This document shows, one piece after another, positions 33,901 to 48,900 of a stretch of 64,000 nucleotides of DNA; positions within the stretch are counted from its first letter, which is position 1; every line of letters starts with the position of its first letter. The notes beneath the pieces are model-generated. The model searched no databases and was not told the origin of the DNA. It saw only the letters and a program-made list of their open reading frames with translations. The position numbers and the translations under genes are program-made. Source of the stretch: Andrena cerasifolii (lineage: Eukaryota > Arthropoda > Insecta > Hymenoptera > Andrenidae); NCBI RefSeq assembly GCF_050908995.1, contig NC_135119.1:25325001-25389000 (forward strand), given 5' to 3'.

Positions 33901-36900
33901 GTAGCGGTTCTTAAATTCTGCGCACATAATTAAAAAGAAGAAAGAGTTCTTGCAAATTTGTTTTCAACTTCAACATCGTCGTTTCCAGCTCAGAATAGAA
34001 TTGGCTAGTTTTTTCATCCCTCTTCACTTCGATGCTAGTAACTGAATAACTCCTTGTAAGGAAATTTGGATATACAGTGACTCGCATTAATATGCGGACA
34101 CTTTTTAAAATCGCATAACTTTTTTAGAATTGGTCCAAACAACTTGAGTTTTTTTGAGAAGCTAGAAGGGTTAGTTTGCTAACTGACGTGTTTCGTCGTT
34201 TTGAACAAAAATGTATTTGGTTGGAATAGCGAGGAGAATAGTAAAGGTCGATTTTTAAACTTTTTTTTGTGAGCTTGTAATGAAAATTAAAAAAAAAAAC
34301 CCGTTTGTAGATTGCAGTAAGTTGTAGACGTGCCTAAAATTTCATGAATAATCGGTTAACGTTGCTCGGAGCTACAAACGTTTAAAGATCGCAGAATAAG
34401 GTCGAGAATTGCGAAAATTCCCTAAATCAGCGATTCTCGACCTTATTCTGCGATATTGGGTTACTTTGACCCAAAGTTACTTACTTACCCGTGTAACTTT
34501 GCAAATTCCATATAAGGGTTAAAGGGTCAGAATATTGGAAGATATTCTCAGAGTACTCTAAGAATAGTTTCGAGTCTATTGTCTATTTAAGAAACAATAA
34601 TCGCTTTCCTCTCAATGCCAGAAGACGTCGAAGTGCCTTCGATACAATGACTGCCCGTGACATCGAAAATCCATCCCTTCTATGAATACACGTTCTGCTT
34701 GACTCTCGGGGGCTGATATTCCACCGAAAGCTTTCCTTTGTTCACGGCCTTTGCTTTATACAATGGGCCCCTTTTTCTCGCCCTCTGAATAGGTACCCTA
34801 AGAAAGTTGTCGAGTCAGAGAGCTTCTTTGCGCGAACTTTTCCCTCCGTTCGAGAGCCACTGTGGTATATATGGTCCTGAAACCTGAAACTTCCATTGAA
34901 CGTTTTCCCCACGATTTTATTAACTACATTTAACCCAATTAATATCTAATCAGACCTCTAACAGGCATTATAAAAAATCAGTTAGCATCCAATTAAACTT
35001 CTATAAGACGTCTAATTCATTTCTATAAAAATAGAAGATTTCTACTCTAGAATTTTATTAGCGCATTATTACCACCCTGTTTTCCAACAGTATACATTCT
35101 GACCTCGACAGGACCTTGTAAGTTAGCAAAGCATTTAGTTTCCCGACTCGATATAATCCCCTGAAATAATTCCCGCTCGATTCGCATTAATTACGAGGGT
35201 CTCGCGTGCCCGCTTTTGTACAGCAGGGTTTACAGAATTATTATTCGCGATTTTGTGGCCGATAGATGGGAATCCAGGGGCATCAAAGAGAACTATCAAT
35301 CACGCCAGTCACGTTCGTGACGCGGATCACGTGTACATGACGTTATTGTGAAAGTAATTCCACCGGTCGTTGCCAAATTCAATTCATTTGCTTGCACGGA
35401 AAAGGAATATTTCGAAATATTTATTATTATCCCGTATGATCTGACTTTCGAGCAGCGCTTGCATGGCAACGCTCTCGGGCTATTTTTACGTTTAATAATA
35501 GGGGACCAATTTTGTAGTGAGGTCGCATAGCACTACGTTATTATATACTATCAATGAAGTTGATTAACGAACGGTATACCTGTTCCTTATAAGTAAATAA
35601 TTGCATAGTATATTGTTTAATTGTATAGTACTACGTTCGTAGTGACGGAATTAAATATCACGTAGTAGCACGTCAGTTAAAAAATTAAGGAGCCCTCAAG
35701 TAATTAAAAATTATACAATATTATCCAAAATACAACTCCTCTAATGTACTCCGTTTGCAACAAAAATCTGATACTCCACCTAGTACTAGTAAGTCAGTCA
35801 ACAAATTAAAGATTCCATTGCAAGTGCAAAATTATACAGTAGGTACCACTCCAGCTGGAAGTCATCCAAGGATCACGTAGTACCACGTTTCTAAGGCTGA
35901 AATGAAATACCACGTACCTAGTAGGACGTTAGTTAGGAAATCCCTCATCTAATAAAAAATCGGGGTACAAATAATTATTGTGAATATAGGTATTGTAAAA
36001 ATGACCACTGAGTAGCTCAGTTGGTAGTGTGTCAGGTGGAGCGGTTCATGGGTTTTTCTTGCTGCCTTCCTTCTGGTTGGGCACTACTTTATTTCCCCCC
36101 TAGATTAAGAATTCACACGACTATGTGATACTGAATGTGCAATACGTCTCCGTTCTAATAACACCAAAGGTACAACACCAAAGCTTCTTTAATCCACGAT
36201 CGTATAACTAAGAGCTTCCAATTCGAGGAACAATTAGTTATCCACCTTCTTGATTGTCTGGCAATTTTTTATACTTGTTTTTTAGCGCCAAAATTGTTTT
36301 TTTAACACTCAAAACACAGTCCATTGTCAGCTAAATACATACATAGTAGCACTAATTGTTGCCACAAAACTCTCACACTCAAATATCACGCAAGTACTTA
36401 GTAGTACGTAAAAACACCACTCCCTAGGATACCACTAATCATGAAACCCAAAATCACACGAATCAACTTAAAGAATCAATTACGTAGCAATTCGTTGATA
36501 GCTGGTGAATCAGCGATAAAAAAAAAACGCAAGCAATTCCGCGTGTGAATCAGTTTGAAGAGATTAAGGGACCCGCGCCAAATTCCGTTCGTGCGAGGTG
36601 TCGCGATATGGGTCGTGTGGGGCTATGGAACGCGGGGGAAATGCGAAATCCACCGAGGCTCGTATGCGTTGTTCACGTTCGAATTGGGAGAGACCCGCGG
36701 AGCAACGAGGAAGATTGCCGAGGAGTCGAAGGAATGTCGAGGGGGTTGGCCAATCGAGACACACTGTAATCCGGAAATATTCGTGTCACATCTGTACCGG
36801 ATACATCACTTTCCTGGGGCCGCGCTTGGAAACGAGATCGCGTTGGGCACACGCGCTGCTTGAATGGTCCTGATCGCGAATGTCTATCAGATTTGTGAAA

Positions 36901-39900
36901 AGTTAATTAATCTGCTTTACGTTTGAATACCTTTTGATTAAGGAATGTCTGCTGGAAATGCTATTTGTCGAATATGTAGATCTTTTTGCTCGAACTGTAC
37001 CGCTGTTTGTAAGCAGTGGGACTTATTGGGCCTGGTTCTCTGTTTTTTGTAATAAGCAGTGGCACTTGTGGGCCTCAGACTCTGTATTTTCGAAATAAGC
37101 ACTGGAACTACTGGGTTTTAGATTCTTCATTTTTTAAAATGAGAATTGGGACTTCTGGGCCTCAGATTCTTCACTTTTCCAAATAAATATTGAAACTTCT
37201 GGGCCTCAGGTTCTTCACTTTTCCAAATAAGAATTGGGACTTCTGGGCCTCAGATTCTTCACTTTTCCAAATAAATATTGAAACTTCTGGGCCTCAGGTT
37301 CTTCACTTTTTCAAATAAATATTGAAACTTCCGGGCCTCAAATTCTCGACACTTCCAAATAAACCTTGGGACTCCTGGGCCTCAGACTTTCCACTTTTCC
37401 AAATAAACCTTGGGACTTCTGGGTCTCAGATTCTCCACTTTTCCAAATAAACCTTGGGACTTCTGGGTCTCAGATTCTCCACTTTTCCAAATAAGCATTG
37501 GGACTTCTGGGCCTCAGATTATGTGTTGCTTCTAACAAGCAATGGGACTCCACGATTCAATTTCTCCATCATTCCAATTGCCAATAAGCAATGCTGGACT
37601 TCTCGGATCAGCTATTTCGTTAAAGCGCCTTTCTCCTTTTAATGAAATCAGCAAATTGAAGTTGCAAGTAGGCTCCACGGTACTATCCTACCTCGATATA
37701 CAGTAATGAGGGTTCCCTAATTGAACTCGAAATTGCTTCTAAAGAGCCTTACGATTAACTCGGTAACGGGGGTGGGGGGCGACGTAGGCTTTAAGGTACC
37801 TTACCGACCCTGACAATGATGTTCTCCGGTAATTACACGCCACGCGATCCTTGCTTTAGGAGCACGATAACTGCCCGTGGGTCGTTCAAACCCCAATAAC
37901 TTTTTCCCCCGCTGGCGATCTTAATCGCAGTTGCAAGGGAGCACCGAGTAAATTGAATATACATATTCTTCACGGCCAACGAACCGACCTTATTAACAAG
38001 AAACCAATGAAACAACGAATTTTCTTGATTTTAAATCCAAATTGGATTACATTAAAGCTTCTCCAGACTTAACACCTCTGGAAACTTTCAAGTTTCAAGT
38101 ATCATCTGGATAAATTCTTAAATATAGATAGATTACATTCAAATTTAATTGGAGGATTCAAAATTTGACATTTATGCGAATTTCAATTGAAAATTAAAGT
38201 TTAATTTTTATAATTTTAATATTTAATATTATAAGTTCAATGCTATTAGAGTATAAATTTAATTGATAATACATATTATATACAGGGTGTCCCACTAAGG
38301 AGTGGACAGCGCGATATCTCTTAAAGTATTGTCGATAAAAATATAAAAAAAATAGGGAATTGCATGGTTCGAGGGGGCCCATTTATTAGCGCGAACGAAT
38401 TTTGTTTTCGATTATTATTTTAAAAGATACGATGGTCAAGTTCGGTTTTTCAAATGGAACTATTTTTTTTGAAGACCTGAGTTGATAGTGCGTTCCAAGA
38501 CAAATTTAATAAGCTTTAATGTATACACTTTATTTCCACTGGTTTTTAAGATATTGCGCTTGCAAAATTACTGATTTTCACTGGAAGAAAACCCTCTGGA
38601 ATAGGAAGGACCGGGGTCGGTCTTACTGGCGCTACGGGTGGCATTGCCTGTTGAAACTGATACCTACCTGCCAAAGGTCTACGACAGGGTTTGCAGGCCC
38701 AAACGCTGGACAATTCTTTTCCGTCAGAAATGCTACTTAGGTAGGTACATCTGCGGTATCGAGAAGCGCATCGTTACTTTTATTTCGCACTTGCTTCTAC
38801 GCTCGGATGGCCGGTTCTTTTGGGAGGGATGCAAGTTGGATTGGTTAGGTTAGGAGGAGTGAAAGTTGCTAGACTAAATTTCAACCATAGGGAGCAGATT
38901 GTGTCAAAAGAAAAGAATTGTCCAGCCTTTGGGCCTGCCATTTCTGGCGTAGACCTTTGGCAGGTAAGTATCCATTTCAACAGGCAGTGCCACCCGTGGC
39001 GCCAGTAAGACCGCCCCCGGTTTTTGCCATTCCAGAGGGTTTTCTTCCAGTGAAAATCAGTAATTTTGCAAGCGCAATATCTTAAAAACCAGTGGAAATA
39101 AAGTCTATACATTAAAGCTTATTAAATTTGTCTTGGAACGCACTATCAACTCAGGTCTTCAAAAAAAATAGTTCCATTTGAAAAACCGAACTTGACCATC
39201 GTATCTTTTAAAATAATAATCGAAAACAAAATTCGTTCGCGCTAATAAATGGGCCCCCTCGAACCATGCAATTCCCTATTTTTTTTATATTTTTATCGAC
39301 AATACTTTAAGAGATATCGCGCTGTCCACTCCTTAGTGGGACACCCTGTATAATGCGTTGTTATTTCTTCAGAGTAGTTGATGGTGATTAACAATAACAA
39401 AACTGAGTTTCTCTGTAATCAAGAAACGACATTTAATGTCACTAATCACCCTGTTAATCTCTATTTCCAAGTTCTGTTAATATCTTTAATTTACAATTAC
39501 TCTGCGTGAATTGCGACGTGCACAACTGTTTTCTGTTTACTCTCTCGTCCTTCGCACGCTCTGCTTTATTAGCGCTCGAGAGAGCGCGGCGATATTCAAA
39601 TTAAATTAAAGGAATTACAGTCCCTTTACATATATATTAAATAAATATATTGGAATAAATCACTTGTACATTTAAAAATAAAAAATTCAATATTTCTCCA
39701 TTATTATGTCTTCAGATATCTCAGTGAATTCCGCGACATGATAAGCAATATCTTCGGTCCCATCACAGGTCTCAAGCACCTCTATACGTGCATTAGACAT
39801 CACAGCAAGCCCAAAGTATCTCAAAAACTCACTAGGCACCTCGGCAAGTCCTTGTCTGCTTCACCAAGTCCCCAGACATCTTCATAAACTCTCGAGCTCT

Positions 39901-42900
39901 CAAATATTAGAGATGCAAGAGGCTTAGGTATCTCAAGCTTTTATCTAACTTCATAAGTCCCTTGATACCTTCATTAGTCACCAGCCATCTTAATTAGTCC
40001 CCAGTTATCTGAACCGCCCCTTAATTTACCAATTTCTGCAATTCAAATGTGCCCCGCCTGAATAATCATCGGATTTCACTAAAAACCTTTCTCGTCTGAC
40101 GAGTGCCGATTCGTGCCTATCCCCGCATCGCTGCGTGCTCGAATTCCGGGCAAACGAGCGTAGGCCTGTTGACCTGAAAAATAACGCGAGTCCCGCTCTG
40201 GAGGGCGAGGGATGGCCAGCGAATCGACGTACACCCTCGACCTATGCGCTCCTCGCGAAACTTGCCTGCAATTAAAACTTTGTCGCGGTAAAAATGGCAC
40301 AGGGGCGGACGCTAACGAGCAACGCCAACGACGAGCTAAATTCTCATTCCGTTCGTAAAGAAAATAGGGGAATCGTGGCTTCGTGGCTAAGAAATAAATT
40401 CGCGGAACGGGGAAAGAAACAACCAATTAGAACGGAACGTTCCTCCTTCTTTCTTCCTTTCAATTAAGCAAACATAATCTTACGAAGTACCTACACTTTG
40501 GTGGATAATATAGCGCAGTGGTTAAATAATAATTTAAATAATTCTGAAGAATAATAGAAATAAGATGTACACCATATCTCAGCTGCAATTTATTATTTAA
40601 AGTTTAGGCTTTCGGTATTCTTTTCAGCACTGCCATAGTTTGATATTTAGCGTTCCATTTAATTTTTCTTTATCTACGGTGGAAATATAACGAATGCCCA
40701 ATGTCACAGAAAATAAAAAATAATTAAAATCTAGAAATGATTAAAGTATTTTCATTTATGGTGGGAATACAATAATAATATCCCAACACCGCAGAAGCTC
40801 AACAATATTATAAAATAAATAAAACGGTTAAAAATAAGAAAATATATTTATTCAAACTTCTCCGGGCACTTTCATAAATACAATTCGATCCGATGGGATT
40901 GCGCCCGCGCGACACATTCCCCTGATTCGCGAGCCAAAGGCGGGATAAGAGGTTTCGTGCTTGGAAGCGAATATCACGGGGCCAGGCGTCCTGAGAAATT
41001 GAAGCTGACGCTTTCGCTCGGGAGGAAAGCTCCAGCGTTTCGAGGGTGTTTGCAGGGTCGAGGAGTTCGGAGGCGACGTGGCACTCAGCGTTTCCTTCGC
41101 CCGTATCCTCGCCACCCACGGCGGCGGAATTTTAACGCGACACTAAGCTGTGATAACGCCAGACGTTCCACCCGCATCTCGAAGACAGTTGGGCGGGGGT
41201 GGATCGCGAAAAATGTCTACACCTCGCGAAACCTTAGGACAGCGTATCCAAATTTTTTGCCACCCTTTGAAACTCCAGCGGGGATTCAGCACGCTTTGAA
41301 ATTCTGCAGTCGGGTGTATGTTTCTCGTAGAATAATCTTCGCGTTTTTTAATATTCAAATTTTACGTGGTGTAAGGAGATTTGCTATTCATAGCGCGACG
41401 CCCACGCCAAAGGGGCTGGGATTTTCAGGAAACGTTGAAATATTCAAAATAGGGCCATTCATATTTCGGTGTACACGTGTGGCGATAGATTTGGATCGCT
41501 GGAAAGATTCTTTTGGATTGGTGGCTTCGATTCTTCACTGTTTTGGGGTTCCTGGTTGATTGAGTTTGTTTTTCAAGTCTGCAGAGGTGGTAATAATTTT
41601 TTGAGATACTTTGGGTACTTCCTAGATATTGGAATAAAATTTTAGTAGAAGTCTTTGATCATAGGTGTTTTAATTCGATATCTTTAGGTATATCAAATCT
41701 CTTGTTGGCTTGAGTAAATGGAACAATAGATATTAAATGTAATTGGTAATTTTTTCTTATTTAATACAAAATGTGTACAAAGCGAAACATTACTTTTTGG
41801 TTTTAAAATTTATTTTTAAATAGCACAGTGCGTCTAATGTTGCCTCAGCGAATCTATTTCTTTTTTATGGCAAAATCTGTTACTGTTATATTTTCACGCT
41901 TTATATAAATCTATCTTGGCTGTTAAATGAAAAATGCGTCTCTTGACCATTTTGGAAGAAATTCTGGATCGTGCAAAAATTTTATACGGGATACAATAGT
42001 CTTATCTCCTCTTTTCTATATTTCTTCTTTAACAGCCACAAGAAACTCATTGGGTATTTAATTCAGTATACAATTTTTCTAAATTTTTAAATAAGAATTT
42101 AAGAGCACCTTCAACAGTTAATAATATCGAATCTTCTGTACTGTGATTTTCTATTGGAATTCGTATAGGTTCTAATGTTATAAATAAGATGTATTATAAA
42201 TTGTAGATGTGTTTATACGTTCGCGATTAACTAGTAATGCGATCATTTACGAAAACAAATGAGATTTATAATATTTTCCTAGTCTTAAGTTTCTCGAGAA
42301 ATTATAGTATTTCTCGAGGAAAAAGAAATAAGCGATTATAAAATTTCTCGAGAAATTCTCGAGAATGCATTCTCGAGAAGGAACACTAGTTGCAAACGAG
42401 GAAAGGAGTGCGAACGGAATCGCGGGAGACACCGATGCGCGGGTGTTTGATAAAGTAGGGAGGGAGGAGAGGGACGGCGCTCGTGCCCGCGACGTGTCTG
42501 GGCTTATTTAAAGTTTCCAGGCGAAAGTTTCTCGGACAGCAACAAAGTGACTCTAGATACCAGTGGCGAGCGTGACTGGAATATCGAGCCGCGGCTCTGA
42601 TACGCTTACGCGAAAGGGGAATAAAAGCCACGGTCCTCGTGCATGTGCCCGGCGAGTAACGCGAGATCGCCGAATTTCCTGGGGGTCAGGTGAAACGATT
42701 CCTTTCCCCCCTCGACACGTGGGCTGGATCATGTTTAATTAACGAAAAAGAATGGGTGGTGCTAGGTGGGTAAAAAGAGGGACGTGGAGCTGGGCTGTTA
42801 AGAGAAAGAACGTAGTATGTATACTATATGTATTATTAGGTGTGGGTGTGACTTGAAATAGTTGTGACGAAATAGGGTAGCTTTGCATTTGGGATTTGAT

Positions 42901-45900
42901 GCTTTCCCAAGGAAAGAATGCAGTATAGTGTTGATGGGATTATTAAGTACAGTCGAACCTCGATAACTCGAATCTCAAGGGAAGGGAAAAAAATTTTCGA
43001 ATTATAGAGGTTTCGAATTATCAAGTTCTCGAGTTGTAGAGGTGTTTACAGCGGAGCGGAAGGAAATGAAGAAAATTTTCGACTTACAGAGGTTTTCGAG
43101 TTATCGAGGTTCGACTGTAGCATGGTGGGAATGAGCAAGTAGTATAGTAGGAATATTGAACTAGTGTAGAATAGAACATCGGCAGGCTCGAGAAAAATAT
43201 CTTATTTTTAAAAACTAATCTTTATTAAGTTTATACTAAAAAAGTGAATCTTTTAAATTTTTAACTTAATTGGTTCTACAAAATAAATTATAGAGGTTTC
43301 GGCTCATCGAGTTTTCGAGTTGTAGAGGTGTTTACAGCGGAGCGGAAGGAAATGAAGAAAATTTTCGACTTACAGAGGTTTTCGAGTTATCGAGGTTCGA
43401 CTGTAGCATGGTGGGAATGAGCAAGTAGTATAGTAGGAATGTTGAACTAGTGTGGAATAGAACATCGACAGGCTCGAGAAAAATATCTTATTTTTAGAAA
43501 CTAATCTTTACTAAGTTTATACTAAAAACGTGAATATTTTAAATTTTTAATTTAATTGGTTCTACAAAATAAATTATAGAGGTTTCGGCTCATGGAGTTT
43601 TCGATTTGTAGGAAGCGGAAGGGAATGGGGAAAATTTTCGACTTACAGAGGTTTTCGAGTTGTCTTGGGTCGACTGTATAAAGCGAAAGAATATAGTACC
43701 CACCACATGTGTGATTTAAGATCCTTGTGATGACATGAGATAACTTCGCATTAGGGATTTGGAGTTTATCCAAAAAGAAAATGTAGTATCCTATTGATGG
43801 CATTTGGTGGTGATTCATGAAAGAACTACGTTTACTATCACAAACCTACACAACTACTTAGTTCCCTAGCGAGTATTAATGCCACTTGACTCTGGTTAGT
43901 GATGTGCGATAGTGGTTCCAACTATCGATGATGCTTATATTTTTCCGTTTAATACCGACGCATCAGATATATTATTGAAAAAGTATGGGTATTGATAATA
44001 TCGGTAGCCAGATCGTGTCAACTTACCAATTAAAAAATGAGCTACATATAATCAACAAAATCTCATTTCGGATTAAAAAGAATTTTCTAAGATCAACATT
44101 TTTATATAATATTAAGAAATTATTCTGTTTACGTTAAGACTCAAAGTATTAAAATCAGGACGAGTAATTTACTCTTCAAATCATATTTATGAAGGAAACT
44201 AGAATTTATGTTTTAATAAGAAACATCATGAGTATCATTCAATATAAAAATATGAAAAATAAATACTGAATTTTACTGACCGAAAATTATTAGCTTGAAT
44301 CAGCTTAAGCGAAAGAAGGTGCAATAAAAATTATCAATGTTTTAGCCAAATTAATGTTTGAAATATGGATAAAAAATATAACAAATACATATCGATATAT
44401 ACAGTTATCGATAAATATCGCGCATCACTAACTCTGGTCCCTCATAAAAAAGAAAAAAGTTGTAGCTACATACTACTTTCGTCTACTAAACACTCCCATA
44501 ACAAATAACAAATCTCCCTAAACACCACGTCGTCACAGAACACAGAGTCTCGAGCCACCCTTCCTCAGTTAAAATGTCCCACCTAAAATGTCCTATTTCC
44601 CCATTTTTCAAAAAATGTCAAAATGTCTGAAGTTCCACACGTCTTTTACATTTAAATAAAGCTGGAATCAGCCTAATTTATTTATTTTTCTACAAGCACG
44701 GCACAAAGAAAATGGCAACACTTCACTTTTCTCGGATCTCTCGAAATGCTAGACGTGACTTTTTAAATAAGGAGGGCCGAGCTGTCGTTCACAAAAATCG
44801 AGGTAGTGCCACGTTCGCATGCGCCATTTCAGCAGCCCCCGTTCTTTTCCTGGATTTTGGGGTTCTGCTCCATTTATTTATTAACCCTCTCGCATATACG
44901 CGCGTCATCGTGACGTCCCTCCGCCAGAACGGAGTATGTAGAACGAAACGGCTAGGTGTTTGTTTCGCTGGTCCCCGCCATCGCGAACTCAATTCGAGCA
45001 GATAACAGAGAAACTCGTGGCGCGATCGTTGTCATACGGGGAGAAGTTTTTTTTTTATGTACGCGGGGCAAAAGTTTCCGTTGCGCGCCCGTGAAAAACG
45101 GCGGGCCATAAACAAGAGACGAATTTCCAACTGGATCCTATCTCCGGGGGGACGAAATCGATGGAACCTCTGTGCTGGAACTTTCCAACGCGTAATAGAA
45201 CTGTTCTCCGCGCTCTTCACTGGCTGCAGGGTGTCTCGTTGATTCTCCTTTCAAGCACACCCAGGCAAATGGAAGACCTCTACTTCTACCAGTTCGCAAA
45301 TACAGACTGACAAATAGGAAAATTAATTCTCATTTTTCCAGAATTTTTGACGAGATGATATAGATTCCTGAAATTGAGTAAATTTAGTTTGAAGATTGCA
45401 ATTGTTAAAGAAAAGTAGCTTTATTTCCATCGAGTGTATTTTATTTCTTGTTATTGTTCTGCAATGATTTTCAATGGGTTCTCCAATAGTGAGTAGTGTA
45501 ATTAATATTATTTTAAATATTCTGTAGTTTTTGTTTTCTAAGCCTAAAATGGAACTACGGCTTGGCAATTTTAAGAATTGTATAGTGTAAGAGTTTTTCT
45601 GTGGGTTGATCATTTTTTGCAAAATAAACATCTCAAAATTGTGGGATCTGTACCGTGTTTGACTATTTTTTTGTTGCCATTTTAAGGGTTGGTAGGTTTC
45701 TGCATAAAATGGTCCAATTGTATCAGAATTACAATGATGGGATGTTCTAAGAATTTAGAATACATTCTTATGTAGCGTCTAGTATTAATAGTTCCCAGAG
45801 TTTTTCCCCCAGACTATATTAATCTTAAGCAACGCCACTCTTTTTATAAATTAATAGTTAGTTGTCAAAGAGGAGTTGATTAAAAGAAGTGCCATTTTAA

Positions 45901-48900
45901 TTTGCCCACGATTTCTTTTCGATCGGGTCTTTATTGAATCAATAACATCAATTTAAAATATAATAATTGAGTTTATTTCAACTGAATAAATATTGCAAAG
46001 TGGCACTTCAATCGCCAAAGTTAGAATTATAGTGAAAGTGCGCCCTAAACCTAAAGAAGTTCTAAAGAAGCAGGGAACCGAGTCGTGCGTAGAGTGAATC
46101 CGCTTTTATTCCGTAAAACTCTGACGACGAAGCATCCCACCCTCCCACTTGGACATTGGATTCCCAACGTCTCCCAAAATGGTATCCGCCTACGAAGCAT
46201 GGTACTAGCGATTTGCATAGAGACGATGGAGAAACCGTCGCGAAACGAGTGTCCCGAAGCTGTTTTCGCTCGATGCTAACGATTCGAGAGGATCGATCAG
46301 ATTCGTGGTTGGGATCGCGTTATCCTGACATCTCCGTGGAATAGGGGTGGGTCTTAAGGGATGTTTAAGGTCCGCTCACACATTTCCGTGCTGTCAGTGT
46401 GAAGAATCAATTTTTTTTTTTTTTTATTTGAGCTCGACGACACTTTCAAAAGAAAGTTATAAAGCTTTATATGAGTTTTAGGAAACAATTCTTCACATTA
46501 GTTATATTCGGTAGTTCAATCTAAGTACATGATATTTTCAGCGACGTTGGTTATGTGCGCTTATATTTTTAAGTTACATTTATTTAGGAAATGGTATACA
46601 TGTGTAAAAGCTTCGATGTTCGGTTTACTAAAAATTAATCTTGTATCTAGTGGGAGACGCAGTTTGCATTTATTTAGTTTTTTAATTAATTCTATGCTTT
46701 GGTTATCGAGTAGAGGACATTGCCAAACTATATGATTTGGATCCTGTTTTTCATAGTTACAATTGCGTTTCGCTTCGTTTATACATATGTACGCGTTGTA
46801 GCGATGAGGCGAGATTGTAGTGGTCGGACCTACGACGATTGATAGTAACAATAATCTCTCGTGAGAGGCCTGCATTTGTGAACCAAGGTTTATCGCTACT
46901 CTTATAATAAAATCGGAAATAGTCTTTGCCTTTAACTTGACCTTGTTCATCAATGAACTTTTTGGTGCTTAAGTTGCATTTGTAATTCAGTAAAGGGAAT
47001 GAATATTGTGTCATCGTATTGTGCTTCAGTCGCTATTTTGGCTAGAAGAATTAATTTATTTCAGGGTGAGTAACTGACGAGGGAAGATCCCGAACCCGAA
47101 AATTCAAAAAATTTTAACGGGGTAACATTGATCCCTTGAAAATCCGAATTTTCTGATTTTGTGTTATAACTCGTGAACTGTAAAATATTTTTTTTACCAA
47201 ATGATAGATCTAGTTAAAAGAAGTAACTTTTGTCTTGAAACTTTTTTTCTATCTCTTACAGTTCGCAAGTTATAACATAAAATCGGAAAGTAGCCGAATT
47301 TTTAGGGGTTAATTTCAGCCCCTTCGAGTGAATTTGGGCAGCAAACAAAAATTGCGTTGTAATCAGGAGGAAATTCCCTACATGTTCACAAAGTTTCAGA
47401 ATTTTTTGAATTTTCGGATTCGGGATCTTCCCTTGTGAGTAACAAGTGTGAACTGCTCCTTTCCAAAACAGTTAAAAATCGGAAAGTTTGAATTCATTGA
47501 TTATTTATATCACTGCGATATAAAATAAGCAATGGATTGAATTGCTTCGATTTTTGGCTTATTGTTAGACCACTTTCATTGTTCGATTTTTGGCTTTTCC
47601 GATTTCTGGCTTAATGCACTTTTATTGTTTCAATTTTTGGCTTTTTCGATTTTTGGATTAGGCCACTTTTATTGTTTCCATTTCTGACTGCTTCGATTTT
47701 TGGCTTAGACCACTTTCATTGCGATTTTTGACTTTTTTGATTTTTAGTTTAACTTCGCTCTCATCGCTTTGATATTTTCGTTAGACCACTTTCATTGTTC
47801 CGATTTTTGACTTTCTCGATTTTTGGCGCAGACCACTTTCCTTGTTTCGATTTATAGCTTAGACCACTTCACAATCCCGGCACACACGTGTGCGTGGGCC
47901 TTTAAGCGTTTGAGATGGCGTGGATTCGCAGAGGGGGTTGTAGAAGGTTTGTCGTAAAAAGCTGGAGAGCGGAGCGACGCGTGTTTGCGCTGCAGGGGGT
48001 TCACGGGCCATCGTTATTCCGCTCGTAGAGCCCCTCTACTATTCATCATAGCTTTATCTGCGCGGCGTCGTTCACCGTTTACTGCCCACGCTCCCCTTTA
48101 CGTCGGCGTCGCGTCGTTTCGCGAAATAATGCAGTCTTCCCTTTCGCGCACTCGGCGATAAAACTGAACGAGCCCGCCGGGCGACGTACGGATTTCTAAT
48201 CGGCGTTTAACGACCTCTCGACGAGTGCTCGATAATTGGCGGATGCAGCTGAGATTGGGTGAACGCGTCGCCAGGTGTATGAGACGCGTTCGGGGAGGGG
48301 GGGGGAGGGGTAGATTTGGGGGTTGTTTTGTTTTGGGTGGATGTTTTCAGCGAAGTTGGTTATTAATGGGTTTTGTGCTCGTTGTGGAGATTCAGAGATA
48401 TTTTAGGAAGTGTTTGGGGTAGTTTTGATGGGTTCAAAGGGGTTCAGATTTAGTCTAGAGTGGTTCAGATGTGCTTTAGGGGTTTGGAGCTGCTTCAGAG
48501 GTCTTTGGAGTTGTTCTGAGGGGCACGCAGCTACTCCGGAGGTCTTCAAGGTTGTTTCAAGGGGTGACAGACACTTCAGAGGTGTTCAGAATTGCTTCAG
48601 GAGGTATCTGACACTCCACAGTGGTTCAGAGTTACTGCAGAAGGGTTCAGAGCCACTTCAGAGGGGTTCACAGCTACTCCAGGGATCTTTAGAGGTGTTT
48701 CAGGGGGTACCAGACACTCCAAAGATCTTCAGAGTTGTTTCAAGGGGTGACAGACACTTCAGAGATCTTCAGAATTGCTTCAGGAGGTATCTGACACTCC
48801 ACAGTGGTTCAGAGTTACTGCAGAAAGGTTCAGAGCCACTACAGAGGGGTTCACAGCTACTCCAGGGATCTTTAGAGTTGTTTCAGTGGGTACCAGACAC

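Noticed and set aside
36006..36080. tRNA gene
   Set aside because: Box A is good but box B and the acceptor stem are not formed.
40808..41559. 200-codon plus-strand frame and overlapping minus frames in rk intron 1
   Set aside because: GC-rich patch with open frames on both strands, no recognisable domain, signal or splice context; kept only as a possible regulatory patch.
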